A stretch of DNA of 64,000 nucleotides from Hormiphora californensis (Eukaryota > Ctenophora > Tentaculata > Cydippida > Pleurobrachiidae): NCBI GenBank assembly GCA_020137815.1, contig CM035360.1, positions 3,044,578-3,108,577 on the forward strand. Direction: 5' to 3'. A model generated the notes under the pieces. It did not search any database. It had not been told where the DNA came from and saw only the letters and a list, made by a program, of their open reading frames with translations. Both the position numbers and the translations under genes were made by a program. Positions 25,001 to 33,627 of this stretch are shown here, piece after piece. Every line of letters starts with the position of its first letter. Position 1 is the first letter of the stretch.

Positions 25001-28000
25001 GAAATTTCACCTTCTGTTTTAGTACTTCTTTGACGTATTCGACACATGCTGGGATCTGCAAGCGGGATAGTAGTATGTTTTAAAATCATGTTTGTCGTGG
25101 GGTTGTATTGTTCAACTGACGTGAGATTTAAACGAATGTTGTCAGGCACTGACTGTAACATCGCACACGCTGCGGCCTCATGTAGCCGCACCGGAGAAGA
25201 CAGTCTTATGTGAGACGAAACGAATATGTTACCTTCGCCTCTCCAGTTAGTTTGTATAGTTCCATGATGTTTTTATTTATCAGGAACTCATTCTTGCCAG
25301 TACTGTCCGAACTTTGTAATTCATTCAACTCCAATTTAACCTTTTCTATCTCACGCAAGCTTTTTAACTACACAGGGGGGATAAGGGAGTTGGTTACGAA
25401 AGAACCCCTCGTGGAGCGTGCTTCGTGCACCGGCAAGGGATGGGTAACTTCCTTAAGAGAGGGAGTGTGTGTGTGTGTCGTGTACCTCCCGTACTTCCAC
25501 CCACTTGCTGTCGTTGGGGAGCAGCGTTCCCTTGATTTCACAATTCTCTCCTCAGGTCACAACACACATGGCTGCCCAGAGCGCCGTGCTCGATCTCCCG
25601 GTCAGGTCCCACCAAGGTAGCGCCGGGTTTCCCCGGTACCCCTAGTAGTACCCTTCCATTGGAAGACACGAGTCGACAGACGAGAACTGTTTCGATAAAG
25701 AGCATGAAGGTCACCACCAACAGCAGGCGCACTAGTACTACTGTACCAGTCTTACGGTACTGGGTTCTCCCAGAATAGGTTAAATCGCCGAACGATAGTG
25801 CGCGTTCATCTTCACCATGATGAGGCCACATTTGTGCACTACCACCTGCCTGTTTCCAGGCGTGTACCTCTGATCGGGTACAGTGGTAGGGTTCGGTCCA
25901 TCGAGTCGTCATAGCAGCTATGATCGAGTCGACCCAGGTGGCGCTGTCTTTTTTTGTTTTGCCGATCTAGCTGTGGGGGGCCAGTCCAAAGGCTAGTGAC
26001 TTGGTTGTATTGCGCTTTTGCTAGTTGCGGATTTGCTTCTGCCGTGATGGTTTCAACAGACTCTACCTGATGAGATCAGGACTTTGCCAGTGTGCACTTT
26101 TAAACTACCGTTAGTATAGAATCATTTTGGTGGTAGCGTTATGTTTATTTGAATAGACCGATTTGGTGACTACATTGGTGAGTTTCCTTAGTTCTAGTGG
26201 CTCGTCTTCATTGTATATGTTTTCTTTGATGTTTTGATACTCTTGGGTGTATCTGAGGTGGTCAAGGTCAGGACAGTTTAGTAGTTTGTGTTTGGAGTTT
26301 TCTCTTTCCCCACATAACTCACAGTTGGGTTTTATGGAAGGGTCTCTGTGGGAGAGGGCGCTTCCCAGGTTGTTCTGGCCAGATATGGCCAGTGTCAGAC
26401 TTCTCATTGTTTCCTTGTTTTTGATTGTTAGTTTTGTGTTTTCTTTAATAATCTTCCCGATAATCGTTGTGGTAAACTCAGAGTAATTGTTTGTCTTTAG
26501 TTCGGCGATTATACCTATCTTGTGTTGTTGTTTCAGCTTTGTCGTTATTTGACTCTTTGTTTGTCCCAGTGCATTCTGGGTGTTTTTGCTGTTTGCAGTC
26601 GCTTGTTTTGCTATTTGATCTGCCCTCTCATCATGTTTGCATGGGCCTTCACCTTTACTATTTCTACGCCATTATCTCTTTGCAGTTCGTGTATACTTCG
26701 TAGCGTTTCGGTTAGTTGTTTTGAGTTTGAGAAATTTCTTGTTAGTCTTCTCAGTGTAGTGCTAGAGTCGGTGTGGATCACTAGGTGTGACTCCTTTGTT
26801 TCCATTTCTAGTAGTTTCTTTATTACCATATGTATTGCCAGTAGCTCTGCTTGGTTATGGTGTTTTCGGGTGCAAGGGACTCTTGAAGGATGATTTCCTG
26901 GTTATCCATGTAGATTATGGCTCCTGCCCCTGTCATGTGTGTTGAGTCTTTCTTAATTCTTGACCCATCTGTGTACGCGTTTATACTTTGTTCTTGCTCA
27001 GTTGGGAGTTTTGTTCAAAGGTTATATCGGTGTGTTTTGTCTGGTCGATGGCATTAGGAATTTTTAGGCTTGTTAAGAGTAATTTCATCGCCTTCGAGTG
27101 CGTTAGATGCGCTCTTTTTTCGTGGAAGGGGTCTGTCCACCAGTTTCCCTCAGCCTTCAGGTGTATGTAGTTGTTGATACTTTCTTTGTTGATATGGTAG
27201 GTGACATCGTCCACTCCTGCCATTGTGGTTAGCACTATGTGCTGAGTGTGTTCGTGTCCTCCGGTGATCCTTCGAGTGATAGAGTTCTGTGCTGCTTCCA
27301 GCTTCTTCTCTAGTGTTTGGTTTTTCAGTACTTTCTGTCCCCATATATGCCTGCCCCGTACGTCAGGGTCTTCATAAGTATATTGTCGTGAACGTATCTG
27401 CCTTGGGCTGTGCTTATTCCCCATTTTGTTGTCATGAGGTGTCTCAGTGGTCTCGCAGATCGTTTAATTGTTTCTGTTTTATTTTGGACGTGGGATTTGT
27501 AGTTTAGGTTTTTGTCCAGGGTTATTCCTAGATACATCGCCTGGTTTGTGACTGGGATAGTGTAGTGCTAGAGTCGGTGTGGATCACTTATAGGTGTGAC
27601 TCCTTTATTCCCATTTCTAGCAGTTTCTTTATTACCAATTGTATTGCCAGTAGCTCTGCTTGATTTATGGTGCTGTTAGTTTGCCAGAATCCAGTTTCTG
27701 GTCTTTGTCATATTTGTTTTGTTGTATCGTGTATCGCCGATATTATCGGAAATTTAAATGTTTCAATATCAAGCAAAAGTGAAAAAAGATATCTATAAAG
27801 CCGCCTGACGGGATTTGAACCTGGCATCTTATGCTTCTTAGCCCAATTGTGGCCATTAGACCACGGAGCTGTTAGGTACAGTGCAATTCAGATACACTTA
27901 TCCTGTGCCGAGATTAGAAATGTGGCAGAGGTTCCCCAGGGGCTCCTGGCCCTACTCGGTTTTTCAAGAAAGTTCACCGGCCAGATTCTGGCCCGCCGGT

Positions 28001-30445
28001 GCCTGTTATTGGAGCAACAGGAGCCCTTGCACAAAGCTTTATTGGCACTTGAGTAATGTTGGTATATATTTACAAGTGTTATCGTGTTGGTCGTAGGGCA
28101 GGATTCCCTCAATTTGTGTTAATACATTTGTTACAGTTGGCCGCACTTAATTGATCCATCAGGCCCAGGATCGCGGCTACGGGACCTATCCCTGGCCTTT
28201 CCCCAGAGAGACCTCCCTCCCCGGGTCCTTCCTGTGAAGGACCCGCAGCACCCACCCCCCATGAGATTAGGCCCTAGGCTGCCACAGGGAGTCAGAAAAT
28301 CCTGTCACCTGACTCCCCCCGCAGAAGAGAGGGAGTAATGATGACTAAGAATTTAGAATACACACATGTATTGAACAAGCTGAATACTGCAGTATTGGTG
28401 GCTGTTTCTTTGATCAGTGACATCAAACATTGCAATTGAGTCGCTTGACACAATTCAACATTGCAATAGGAGTGTTAATCAATCAAGAAAATTACCGGAA
28501 GATCAAAAGATATCTTCTGCCGTTGTTTCGGCGGAAGTTGGGTTAGAACTTGGTCCTTAAGTCGTCTTATCATGATATCTTTAGTCAGACGAGAATGTAA
28601 CTCCTCTAAATTACTCGATCCGCTAACATCGTACCTCTTAATCCGATAGTTGTAATGACCTGGAAATTTGGGGGGTCAATTAATTGGGAGGGGGGGGGGG
28701 GGGGGGCGGTCAACTAATGGAGCCCTCATTCGCCCAAATGTTTCGGACCACATGGCTTTCATATAATACGTAATCGTTTATAAAGATTAACAATGAACCC
28801 CTCCCCCTCCAACCCGAACACCATGTGTATTTGAGCTCACCGTTACAGTAGCGCTGGCAGTATTCAGTGTAAGCACCACACATTCCAGGTCGAACAGCAC
28901 TGATCAAGGTGTATAGCTGAAGAGATTTACATTTCATGACATTGCTACAGTTGATACTTCGTTGTACTAGTATTTGATGAAAGTCATACCATAGCTTAGT
29001 GCAGATCCTATCTTTTCTGGATGTTCACCCTAGTAACTCTTCCCTCCCTACTAAGTACCTACCTCTTCTGGGCGTGCCAGGAAATACTGGTCCCTGATTG
29101 GCTGATAACCAGTCACGTGACCTAAATAACGAGTTCTGATTGGTTGTTTACCTCTTCTGGGCGTGCCAGGGCAGGGGTTCCACTGATCAGTATCCTTCTA
29201 TTGGCACTCTTCAGAAGTTCCAGCAGATTCTTTGTTCTCTGGCTTTTCCAGTTCTATAACAAAAGAGGGGAAATAAAGTCCCCGACAATTGTGATCAAGG
29301 TGCCGTGAAACGAGCTTGTAGAAAAGTTTTAGTAGGTCGAGTTTGATTCACTCGATCGAGAGAGACCGGGTATTTCGAGAGTTGACCATCATATGCAATG
29401 CATAATATTATGCATACCTTCAGATAGTGTGCTTCATCGCAGACAATTACACGAAAAGTTATCTTCTGACTCTTGAGGAGGGTGTAGAACCGTTTGTACT
29501 GGAATAACCCGTACGATACAACCGCTACCTTGCACTTGTTTAAGTTCCTGGCAGATTGTGGCTTATAGTAAGGGGGTAACAAGCTAATTCAAGTTCCTAT
29601 AAAGGGGATGATTGTGGCTTAGAGAGGAAACACTATTTGTTTTAGGATTAGCCATTAGGTTCCTAACTTATCTAGGGTAGTAGAGAGTGTGGCTTAGATG
29701 ATAGCAGTGGCACAGCCATTCTGCAAGAGCGCCACCAACAACTCACGGAACGTCCTCTGCACAGCTAACAAGGTGAATGAGATCGGGAGTTAGTTGGGGT
29801 AGCCATCTCTGCAGCTCTTCTAACCACACATACTTCAGACTACTGGGTACAACCACTAACATGGGCCACTCATCCTCGTAACACACGGACAGTCCTGAGG
29901 GAGAGGGGACCGATTAGCAAACGAACAATCGATCCTGAGAAAGAGGGGACGATTAGCAAACGGACAATCGATCCTGAGAAAGAGGGGGCGATTAGCAAAC
30001 GGACCGACGACCGTCCTAAAGAAGTGAAGGCGATTATAATCTTTAGCAGGGTTGAAAGATTTAGTCAAGTATTTAATAAAGAGGGTATTATCGTTGTTAG
30101 AAACACAAACCTATCGCCTGTAGAGTTTTCCCTAGACCCATCTCATCAGAAAGAAGGCAGGAACCATTATGCTGAAATCCAAACAGTATCCCCTCCCTTT
30201 GGAATGGAAGGAGACATTCCCTGAGCCGTTTTGGTAACTTTTTCAGCGCCTCCTCACCCTCCTATGTGGATCAGTCAGCTGAGTTAACCAAAACAATTGG
30301 CAAAATGAGACATGGCAAAGAAATGAATAATGATGAATTTCGAAAAATCAAAAAGTATATTACTAACCAGGTAATGCTGGGCTGCTTGCCGGCAGATTTC
30401 ATCCGTTACACTGTCATCAAGCAGCAGCGAATCGTCATCCGACAT
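10825..30445 (-). CDS. ZRANB3: ZRANB3, annealing helicase with HNH endonuclease
   Basis: SNF2-family enzyme that remodels stalled replication forks in the nucleus. Exons in transcript order: 30445-30368, 30261-30111, 29894-29747, 29547-29418, 29253-29152, 28916-28841, 28659-28496, 25545-25486 (tentative), 25367-25233, 25055-24869, 24603-24461, 15190-15103, 14882-14742, 14471-13712, 12585-12423, 12189-12165, 12010-11792, 11510-11405, 11051-10825. Phases agree except at 24869, where one extra C shifts the frame; without it the product is about 1,033 residues (human about 1,079). Motifs: DEMGLGKT (Walker A, about residue 65), [48 protein letters not shown]. The C-terminal zinc motifs CMTC...CSLEC...CQVC lead into the HNH core [13 protein letters not shown]...CTICHK, which separates it from SMARCAL1. 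I find no NZF zinc finger. Exon 14471-13712 is disordered and has a SUMO-interaction-like [10 protein letters not shown]. The intron after 11792 uses a GC donor. The break of 12189-12165 from the next exon is the best phase solution but not certain. Confidence 0.9.
11265..11401. mobile_element. Pogo/Tigger-like MITE, copy 1
   Basis: Begins TACAGTCGGACCCCGATTTA and ends CCCCCGACTGTA, with TA on both sides. The phrase CCCCGATTTAGTGG is repeated inside. The right end lies at intron position +4 of the ZRANB3 donor at 11404, so the donor reads GTATACAGTCGG. Confidence 0.75.
11645..11753 (+). mobile_element. hAT-like MITE with CCAAT/E-box core, copy 4
   Basis: Complete 109-bp copy inside the ZRANB3 intron, 38 bp downstream (in transcript sense) of the GC splice donor at 11791. 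Confidence 0.9.
12296..12374. mobile_element. Small MITE, TTGGTA family, copy 2
   Basis: 79 bp, TTGGTAACGAAGTTACCCCT to GGTGTCTTCGATACCAA. It is the reverse-orientation relative of 2897-2979 and lies in the ZRANB3 intron between exons 12423 and 12189. Confidence 0.7.
12600..12680. repeat. TTAA-rich simple repeat
   Basis: Imperfect AATTAACT/TAATTAG tandem repeat of about 80 bp, directly following the acceptor of the ZRANB3 exon ending at 12585. Confidence 0.7.
12828..13570. repeat. Repeat cluster in a ZRANB3 intron
   Basis: Contains CTTATAACAC/GTGTTATAAG motifs repeated at least seven times in both orientations (12850-12955 and 13507-13560), a (TC)n tract at 12998-13064, and three copies of ACTCGCAGGCTCGTG-like hairpins between 13370 and 13450. 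The CTTATAAC motifs at both ends suggest a composite element, but I cannot define its borders. Confidence 0.6.
13595..13699 (+). mobile_element. hAT-like MITE copy 5 with 8-bp target duplication
   Basis: Slightly shortened right terminal repeat (TGTCGGTTCCTA). It is flanked by GTGATTTC on both sides (13587-13594 and 13700-13707). An 8-bp target duplication plus CAGG ends fits the hAT superfamily. The E-box in this copy is mutated to CAAATG. The insertion lies at intron position +5 of the ZRANB3 donor at 13711. Confidence 0.9.
14680..14744 (-). repeat. Triplicated ZRANB3 splice donor, 31-bp period
   Basis: On the coding strand, ACAAACAG/GTACAAAATATATTG occurs three times, giving candidate donors with last exonic base at 14742, 14711 and 14680. 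Only the first keeps phase 0 with the next exon, since each extra unit adds 31 nt. Confidence 0.9.
15191..15994. other. ZRANB3 intron, no gene seen
   Basis: Includes poly-G runs at 15379-15420, a fragment of the pogo-like family at about 15571-15646 (CCCGATTTATCGGG, GGGTCCGATTGTA), and an A/T-rich stretch at 15660-15780. Confidence 0.5.
15995..19000 (-). pseudogene. Decayed LDLa-repeat rhodopsin-like GPCR
   Basis: Reads from 19000 down to 15995 without introns, but in several frames. It starts with a signal peptide ([17 protein letters not shown]). A cysteine-rich ectodomain follows, with LDL-receptor class A modules: [29 protein letters not shown] (about 18010), and [16 protein letters not shown] (about 17250). 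Then come transmembrane segments, the first being [20 protein letters not shown] (about 17080). TM6 includes [10 protein letters not shown] and TM7 has [10 protein letters not shown], the NPxxY motif, before a stop at 15997-15995. This layout recalls LGR/relaxin-receptor-like proteins. At least six one- or two-base frame breaks and internal stops (near 18465, 18300, 18030, 17420, 17150, 16150) point to a pseudogene. Some breaks could be consensus errors, since two conserved genes here each carry one. It lies in the same orientation inside the largest ZRANB3 intron. Confidence 0.8.
19138..19240. repeat. Inverted repeat, CCGGTTCCTGAT family
   Basis: CCGGTTCCTGATAAGAT at the left and ATCTTATCAGGAACCGG at the right close a 100-bp hairpin with inner arms GGTCGC and GCGACC. 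A related hairpin lies in the centre of the element at 42489-42947. Confidence 0.75.
19426..19983 (-). mobile_element. Non-LTR retrotransposon, C-terminal ORF2 remnant
   Basis: A minus-strand frame contains [19 protein letters not shown] and [18 protein letters not shown], typical of the conserved tail after the reverse transcriptase domain in many invertebrate LINEs. The frame degrades after that. No 5' part is adjacent. Confidence 0.7.
19990..21149. other. ZRANB3 intron, no gene; CRE cluster at 20998-21045
   Basis: A/T-rich sequence with GTATCTATGAATCTA repeats near 20105-20135 and 20505-20530. At 20998-21045 three exact TGACGTCA palindromes occur within 40 bp (GTGACGTCAC, ATGACGTCAC, ATGACGTCAA). 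I see no coding potential. Confidence 0.5.
21150..21448. mobile_element. Fold-back element, about 300 bp
   Basis: Left arm from ATGCCAAAAACTAACAGAAA to GTCAAACTGACACCTTTG (21150-21220) and right arm the near-perfect reverse complement (21380-21448), around a GA-rich loop. No frame inside; non-autonomous DNA element of unknown family. Confidence 0.8.
21520..22207 (-). mobile_element. Non-LTR retrotransposon, reverse transcriptase remnant
   Basis: The minus strand encodes [12 protein letters not shown] and [11 protein letters not shown], the RT catalytic block with YADD, then [10 protein letters not shown]-like sequence and [19 protein letters not shown] with [12 protein letters not shown], each in a different frame. 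The order is that of a LINE ORF2, but frameshifted and 5' truncated. Confidence 0.85.
22210..24450. other. ZRANB3 intron, no gene recognised
   Basis: Moderately GC-rich (22,700-23,580) with overlapping open frames on both strands that resemble no family I know; probably old repeat sequence. A GC-rich hairpin with CCGCAGGCCGCGG lies at 24145-24160. Confidence 0.4.
24414..24895 (-). repeat. Three short duplications at ZRANB3 splice sites
   Basis: Donor at 24461: AGTTACCTGTGTACTCTATC is duplicated at 24417-24436 and 24456-24475. Acceptor at 24604: a 39-bp unit starting TTCTGAAAGACATAGTTGTT is present twice (24602-24640 and 24641-24679). Donor at 24869: TTCCTATACAAACCTGG and the following AATGTAGTGACGTGTTG are present twice, 38 bp apart. 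Confidence 0.9.
25546..26060. other. ZRANB3 intron, unrecognised minus-strand frame
   Basis: A 124-codon minus-strand frame (25912-25538) has one hydrophobic segment ([19 protein letters not shown]) but no familiar motif and no supported splice signals. I do not call it a gene. Confidence 0.3.
26060..27690 (-). mobile_element. LINE with RNase H domain, degraded
   Basis: Read on the minus strand: a tail of ORF2 reverse transcriptase ([19 protein letters not shown] at about 27530 and TYGAGIYG), then an RNase H domain with AYTDGS (about 26970), GAGA, and [11 protein letters not shown] (about 26770), then a CxxC...H-type tail ([17 protein letters not shown] at about 26310). RT followed by RNase H fits I/Jockey-type LINEs. 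A frameshift separates the blocks. A 105-bp piece of the RNase H region (26752-26858) is duplicated at 27558-27668. Confidence 0.8.
27797..27873 (-). other. tRNA-like sequence, SINE head or tRNA pseudogene
   Basis: The minus strand has an A-box-like TGGTCTAATGG (27863-27853), a B-box GGTTCAAATCC (27821-27811) at normal spacing, and TTTTTT 24 bp on (27787-27782), matching RNA polymerase III promoters and terminator. The acceptor and anticodon stems do not pair, so it is not a working tRNA. A tRNA-derived SINE is the likely reading. Confidence 0.5.
27874..28480. other. ZRANB3 intron, no gene recognised
   Basis: 27,874-28,140 may be the body of the tRNA-like SINE; it has TGCCTGTTATTGGAGCAACAG inverted motifs. 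28,150-28,330 is GC-rich with hairpins around GGGTCCTTCCTGTGAAGGACCC. No coding signal. Confidence 0.4.
29079..29170. mobile_element. Short-form MITE inserted at a ZRANB3 splice donor
   Basis: The MITE core from CAGGAAATACTGG to GATTGGTTGTTTAC interrupts the end of a ZRANB3 exon. The exon end TACCTCTTCTGGGCGTGCCA is present on both sides (29060-29079 and 29149-29168). The copy at 29152 keeps the reading frame. Its donor is now GTAAAC, from the MITE edge; the original GTAGGT donor remains at 29062. Reading through the MITE meets a stop. Confidence 0.9.
29890..30010 (-). repeat. Triplicated ZRANB3 splice acceptor, 38-bp period
   Basis: GATTAGCAAACGGACAATCG plus ATCCTGAGAAAGAGGGG is repeated three times. 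On the coding strand each copy contributes a CCCTCTTTCTCAG acceptor; the last (CCCTCTCCCTCAG) joins the exon ending at 29894. Confidence 0.9.
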
Positions 30446-30715
30446 TTGACATCTCTCTAAAAATGATGTTTAGTTGTTTTATTTGGTGCAGAGGAATCAT
30501 CGCGCGTCATGTGTAAAATGGAGGGGTCGCGCGAGGGTCATAACAGAGCTTACACCGCGCGTTACGTAAAGTAGTCCCATCGAAGAGTCTGGAGTCACTA
30601 TGCGGAATTACAGGGAGTGTAAATTATTATTGGGCCAACTCGGAGTTGGGAGTTATCTTAGAACAAAACAATGGGATCCTTGACTAGAATTGGCGAGTAT
30701 TACAATCAATAATGC
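30446..30715. promoter_or_regulatory. Presumed ZRANB3 5' flank
   Basis: About 270 bp upstream of the ZRANB3 start, locally CpG-rich (CGCGCGTCATG, GTCGCGCGAGG, CGCGCGTTACG) against an AT-rich background. It is cut off by the fold-back element at 30716. No TATA box is evident. Promoter role is inferred from position only. Confidence 0.4.
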
Positions 30716-32004
30716 GGCAGGTCGGTAGAACTTCGACAGAATTTAGGGTAGGTCAATTTAGGGTAGGTTTGAATTTAGGGTAGGTCTGAATTTAGGGTAG
30801 GTCTGAATTTAGGGTAGGTCTGAATTTAGGGTAGGTGCATTTAGGGTAGGTCTGAATTTAGGGTAGGTCCGTAACGTATCGTTTATTAAAGCATTGCAAT
30901 TCGACATTAGGTTCTGATTAGGTCGCTGAACCGTATCTCGTATCAACTCATTGAAATTCGAGGTTAGACACAAATTAGGTCCCTGAACCGCGTCCCGTAT
31001 CTCGTATCAACTCATTTCAATTCGATCTTAGTCACCGATTAGGTCGCTGAACCGCGTCCCGTATCTCGTATCAACTCATTGCAATTCCATCTTAGTCACC
31101 GAGACTAAGTACTACTTAAAGTAGGTGAACTGAGTTAGGTCGGTAATCGGTATACTGTGTTCCGTATTGCATCAAATGAAATTATTAGTTTATGCACGTA
31201 GACTTTAAGAGTTCCATCCTGAGTTGAAACCTGTTTAAGAAAAAAAACAATAATTCGTTTGCCATCTCATTTGTGTCTAACCTCGAATTCCAATGAGTTG
31301 ATACGAGATATGGGACGCGGTTCAGCGACCTAATCGGTGACAAAGATCGAATTGAAATGAGTTGATACGAGATACGGGACGCGGTTCAGGGACCTAATTT
31401 GTGTCTAACCTCGAATTTCAATGAGTTGATACGAGATACGGGACGTGGTTCAGCGACCTAATCGGTGACTAAGATCGAATTGAAATGAGTTGATACGAGA
31501 TACGGGACGCGGTTCAGGGACCTAATCGGTGACTAAGATCGAATTGAAATGAGTTGATACGAGATACGGGACGCGGTTCAGGGACCTAATTTGTGTCTAA
31601 CCTCGAATTTCAATGAGTTGATACGAGATACGGGACGTGGTTCAGCGACCTAATCGGTGACTAAGATCGAATTGAAATGAGATGATACGAGATACGGGAC
31701 GCGGTTCAGCGACCTAATCAGAACCTAATGTCGAATTGCAATGCTTTGATAAACGATACGTTACGGACCTACCCTAAATTCAGACCTACCCTAAATTCAC
31801 CTACCCTAAATTCAGACCTACCCTAAATTCAGACCTACCCTAAATTCAGACCTACCCTAAATTCAGACCTACCCTAAATTCACCTACCCTAAATTCAGAC
31901 CTACCCTAAATTCAGACCTACCCTAAATTCAGACCTACCCTAAATTCAGACCTACCCTAAATTCAGACCTACCCTAAATTCTGTCGAAGTTCTACCGACC
32001 TGCC
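30716..32004. mobile_element. 1.29-kb fold-back DNA element with tandem-repeat arms
   Basis: Ends are GGCAGGTCGGTAGAACTTCG and its reverse complement. Just inside lie arrays of a 16-bp unit GAATTTAGGGTAGGTC (about 8 on the left, about 14 in reverse on the right). The middle holds repeats of about 50-90 bp built from GTATCTCGTATCAACTCATT and GGACGCGGTTCAG, also inverted about the centre near 31230. No open frame. This is a non-autonomous element; superfamily not assignable. Confidence 0.9.
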
Positions 32005-33136
32005 CCAAGGTCGGCGTCCACTATGTTTGAAAACTCTTTTTCGGTTCTTGGGGCGAAACTATGGAACACTCTTCCAAAGTGTGTCAAGGAGGCCGGGAAT
32101 ATCGATGAACTCAAGGTTGTACTGGGAGGGTACCTCAGGGGCATTGCTGATAGACCACCAACGAGGGGGTACTCGTGTGTTCATGGAAACTCCTTGTTGG
32201 ACTATGCCCTGAGCCGGGGCCCGGGGCACGGACTTCTAGGTAGTTGTAAAACCGATGGAGTTCATAGAGGCTCAAAGCGTTTGTTTGTAATGTGGATGTC
32301 TCGACATGATTGGTCAAACTATTTTGAAGATTTGAAGATTTGATTGACCTAAGCTTTCGCATGTAGGAAGGAATATAGAAAGGAATGGTGCAGAATAGAG
32401 ATAGTAGGTCATAGGTGGGATATAAGGGAGCTGGAGCTCCTCTGATGGAAGGTTCATCGATCCGTCAGACACTGTGCGTGATTTAGGTGTTATACTCTCG
32501 AGTGATGGGCAATGGTCGGCCCAAATATCTCGTGTAGTCACCACGGCTAGTCGGGTTGCTGGATGGACACTAAGTGCCTTCAGATCCAGAACTCGCCGCA
32601 CCATGATGACTCTTTACAAGTCACTAGTTCATCCCCATCTAGACTACTGTTGCACACTGTGGTCACCTACTAAAATTGGGGATATCAGTCGTGTTGAGGA
32701 GATCCAGCGATCCTACACTCGCAAGATTGCTGGTCTCAAGGGGTTGGATTACTGGCAACGTCTTCAGTCTTTGGGACTTATGTCACTTCAACGCCGACGG
32801 GAGAGGTACACTGTCATCCTTGTTTGGAAAGTGTATAACAACGAGATTCCTAATAGTACTGCTATGTCCTTCGGTGATACGCACCGCTCTGGCCCAAGAG
32901 CTGTCGTCCCGCGTTATTCATATGAAGCCCAACGCTCTATGAACAATCATTTGCGGTACTGGGGGCAAGGTTGTGGAATGTTCTTCCACGAACTGTAAAA
33001 GAGGCTCCAACTCTTCACCAGTTCAAATCTCAGTTGGGTAGTTTTCTCTCCACTATTCCTGACACACCCCCTGTCAGCAGTTACCCTGCTCAAGCCAAGA
33101 GAGACAACAGACAGGACACAGGAACCCAGGAATAAA
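32005..33136 (+). mobile_element. LINE ORF2 tails, two degraded pieces
   Basis: 32022-32340 encodes ENSFSVLGAKLWNTLPKCVKE, a LINE C-terminal tail. 32474-32998 encodes the region after RT motifs (MRDLGVILSSDGQW, LVHPHLDYCCTLWSP, LQSLGLMSLQRRRERYTVI), then shifts frame near 32945 and continues with FAVLGARLWNVLPRTVKEA to a stop at 33134. Both pieces are plus strand and 5' truncated; the fold-back element borders the first. Confidence 0.85.
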
Positions 33137-33627
33137 CCAGGTAAGGACAAGGGAGGCAGGGTTAGGGTTGGGAGTTGGGACTTGGGTTAGGGTTGGGGTT
33201 TGGGTTAAGCCAGATAAACTTTGAATTAGCCAAAACGGTTGAACGGTTTGGCGGTTAGAGCCATTTTAGTGAATTAACTTTTTAGGCAGCGTGCACACTG
33301 CACCTGTTAACATGCTACGAAACACCCAGATCGTAACGGCACGCCCAAACACCCAGATCGTAACGGCGCCCCGCAAAACGGCCATCTTGGAAACTTTCAA
33401 GTGGGTCCCTGAAAAAGCTCGAAAACGTCGCGCGGCGTCGCGTTTTCGTAACGCGCAAATCACAAAAATGTGCCGCGCAACACAATTATTTTCGCGCGCG
33501 CTGTTTTTTAATTGTTACATTTTTTAAATGTAAAGTTTTCAGCCCAGAAAATTTTCTAATTTTTAAAACTAAGTAAGAAAATTTTCTAATTTTTAAAACT
33601 AAATTTCTGAAACTTCTGCAATCAGCA
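33137..33627. promoter_or_regulatory. TXNDC17 upstream region with short duplications
   Basis: Contains GGGTTAGGGTTGGG-type runs (33150-33210), a duplicated ACACCCAGATCGTAACGGC (33326 and 33350), a CpG-rich stretch (33410-33500), and a duplicated AGAAAATTTTCTAATTTTTA with AAACTA (33546 and 33573) just before the start codon. The CpG-rich stretch is the likely promoter by position. Confidence 0.4.

Noticed and set aside
26111-27537. Host gene with RNase H domain
   Set aside because: The order RT tail, RNase H, zinc knuckle and the frame breaks mark a LINE.
10825-30445. SMARCAL1 as the identity of the SNF2 gene
   Set aside because: The catalytic core is close to both, but the C-terminal zinc motifs and HNH nuclease are specific to ZRANB3, and the N-terminal HARP repeats of SMARCAL1 are absent.
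30024-30460. Two plus-strand open frames of 64-66 codons upstream of TXNDC17
   Set aside because: They are antisense to ZRANB3 exons 1 and 2, which carry the Walker A motif in correct phase on the minus strand.
33150-33215. GGGTTAGGGTTGGG run as an internal telomere repeat
   Set aside because: Only a few imperfect units; no regular TTAGGG array.
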